This document shows positions 63,608 to 64,000 of a DNA stretch of 64,000 bases, one piece after another (within the stretch, counting starts at the first letter, position 1; the number at the start of each line of letters is the position of its first letter). The notes under the pieces were generated by a model. The model searched no databases. It was not told where the DNA came from and saw only the letters and a list, made by a program, of their open reading frames with translations. A program made the position numbers and the translations under genes. The DNA is taken from assembly GCF_004078655.1 (NCBI RefSeq), contig NZ_RZNC01000001.1, positions 186,001-250,000 of the forward strand, given 5' to 3'. Source of the stretch: Labedella populi. Its GTDB lineage: Bacteria > Actinomycetota > Actinomycetes > Actinomycetales > Microbacteriaceae.

Positions 63608-64000
63608 TCAGAAGAGGCGGGCGGCGCCGTCGTCGATGCCGCGCATGGCGTCGTAGTCGAGCACGAGGCAGCGGATGCCGCGGTCCTCGGCGAGGGTGCG
63701 GGCTTGCGGCTTGATCTCCTGGGCTGCGAAGACGCCGGTGACGGGGGCGAGGAGCGGGTCCCGGTTCATGAGTTCGAGGTACCGCGTGAGCTGTTCCACG
63801 CCGTCGATGTCGCCACGTCGCTTGAGTTCGACGGCCACGGATGCGCCCGCCGCGTCGCGCGCGAGGATGTCGACGGGCCCGATCGCGGTCATGTACTCGC
63901 GTCGGACGAGCGAGTGCCCGTCGCCGAGCAAGTGGATCTGCTCCGCGAGGAGCTTCTGGAGGTGCGCCTCGACGCCGTCCTTCTGCAGACCGGGGTCGAC
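63608..64000 (-). CDS. nucS: Endonuclease NucS (EndoMS), N-terminus outside window
   Basis: 131 codons are visible; the frame is open to the window edge, so the start lies beyond base 64000. The C-terminal nuclease domain shows the PD-(D/E)XK-type residues in GPVDILARD and VAVELKRRG, preceded by [14 protein letters not shown] and LVRREY. NucS cuts mismatched DNA on both strands and provides mismatch correction in actinobacteria that lack MutS/MutL. The partner sliding clamp (dnaN) is in this window. The C-terminal RLF tail resembles the clamp-binding end of the family. Confidence 0.93.
   Translation of the reverse strand, partial: VDPGLQKDGVEAHLQKLLAEQIHLLGDGHSLVRREYMTAIGPVDILARDAAGASVAVELKRRGDIDGVEQLTRYLELMNRDPLLAPVTGVFAAQEIKPQARTLAEDRGIRCLVLDYDAMRGIDDGAARLF

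Overview
This 64 kb window is the chromosomal replication-origin region of a high-GC actinobacterium, most likely a member of Microbacteriaceae. The evidence is gene order and gene content: ddl/parB/parA/rsmG/jag/yidC/yidD/rnpA/rpmH on one side of dnaA, and dnaN/gnd/recF/dciA-like/gyrB/gyrA/DUF3566/tRNA-Ile/tRNA-Ala on the other. The window also carries the actinobacterial cluster fhaA-fhaB-pstP-rodA-pbpA-pknA-pknB, crgA, a class E sortase, Ku/LigD, mycothiol-type enzymes and NucS. The genus assignment is inference. I see no phage, plasmid, integrase, insertion sequence or CRISPR array.

Layout. 1-7.5 kb: the end of an aminotransferase gene, ddl, the ParABS segregation module with up to six parS-like sites between 3.2 and 5.1 kb, and the rsmG-jag-yidC-yidD-rnpA-rpmH ribosome/membrane-insertion block, all on the minus strand away from dnaA. 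7.8-19.2 kb: replication genes on the plus strand, with oriC between dnaA and dnaN (9270-9779). 19.2-19.5 kb: two tRNAs. 19.6-28.4 kb: mixed accessory/core genes, including a glycerate kinase, a cation antiporter, an MFS exporter and a divergent Ku/LigD end-joining pair. 28.4-40.6 kb: a pentose/xyloglucan-oligosaccharide utilisation locus with xylB, xylA, a ROK regulator, an acetyl-xylan-esterase-like enzyme, a LacI regulator with two matching palindromic operators, a sugar ABC importer without its own ATPase, and a YicI-type alpha-xylosidase. 40.7-48.2 kb: small housekeeping genes (rhodanese, NUDIX, cyclophilin, rhomboid, MshA/MshB-like pair, crgA, sortase, trpG/pabA). 48.2-57.2 kb: the cell-wall/Ser-Thr kinase operon. 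57.4-64 kb: tRNA-Leu, an ACC deaminase gene (acdS), AzlC/AzlD with a divergent XRE-cupin regulator, membrane and thioredoxin-fold proteins, a HAD phosphatase and the start-truncated nucS.

How the genes work together. The origin half couples replication initiation (DnaA, DnaA boxes, oriC) to segregation (ParA, ParB, parS) within about 7 kb. The sugar locus can be read as import of acetylated or xylosylated oligosaccharides, removal of acetyl and alpha-xylosyl groups, isomerisation of xylose and phosphorylation to xylulose-5-phosphate. Together with ACC deaminase, which destroys the plant ethylene precursor, this suggests a plant-associated lifestyle (inference).

I did not find a clearly new multi-gene system. 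The observations most worth a second look are: a possible DnaA-box cluster beside parS; a composite element (DnaA-box pair, 14-bp palindrome, 22-bp tandem duplication) before a gene with an apparent frame problem; a HTH-only LysR protein with a lysine-rich tail; a kinase with an extracellular Cys-containing domain and a hexanucleotide-encoded Gly-Asn tail; and a set of long perfect hairpins at gene ends and between operon genes.
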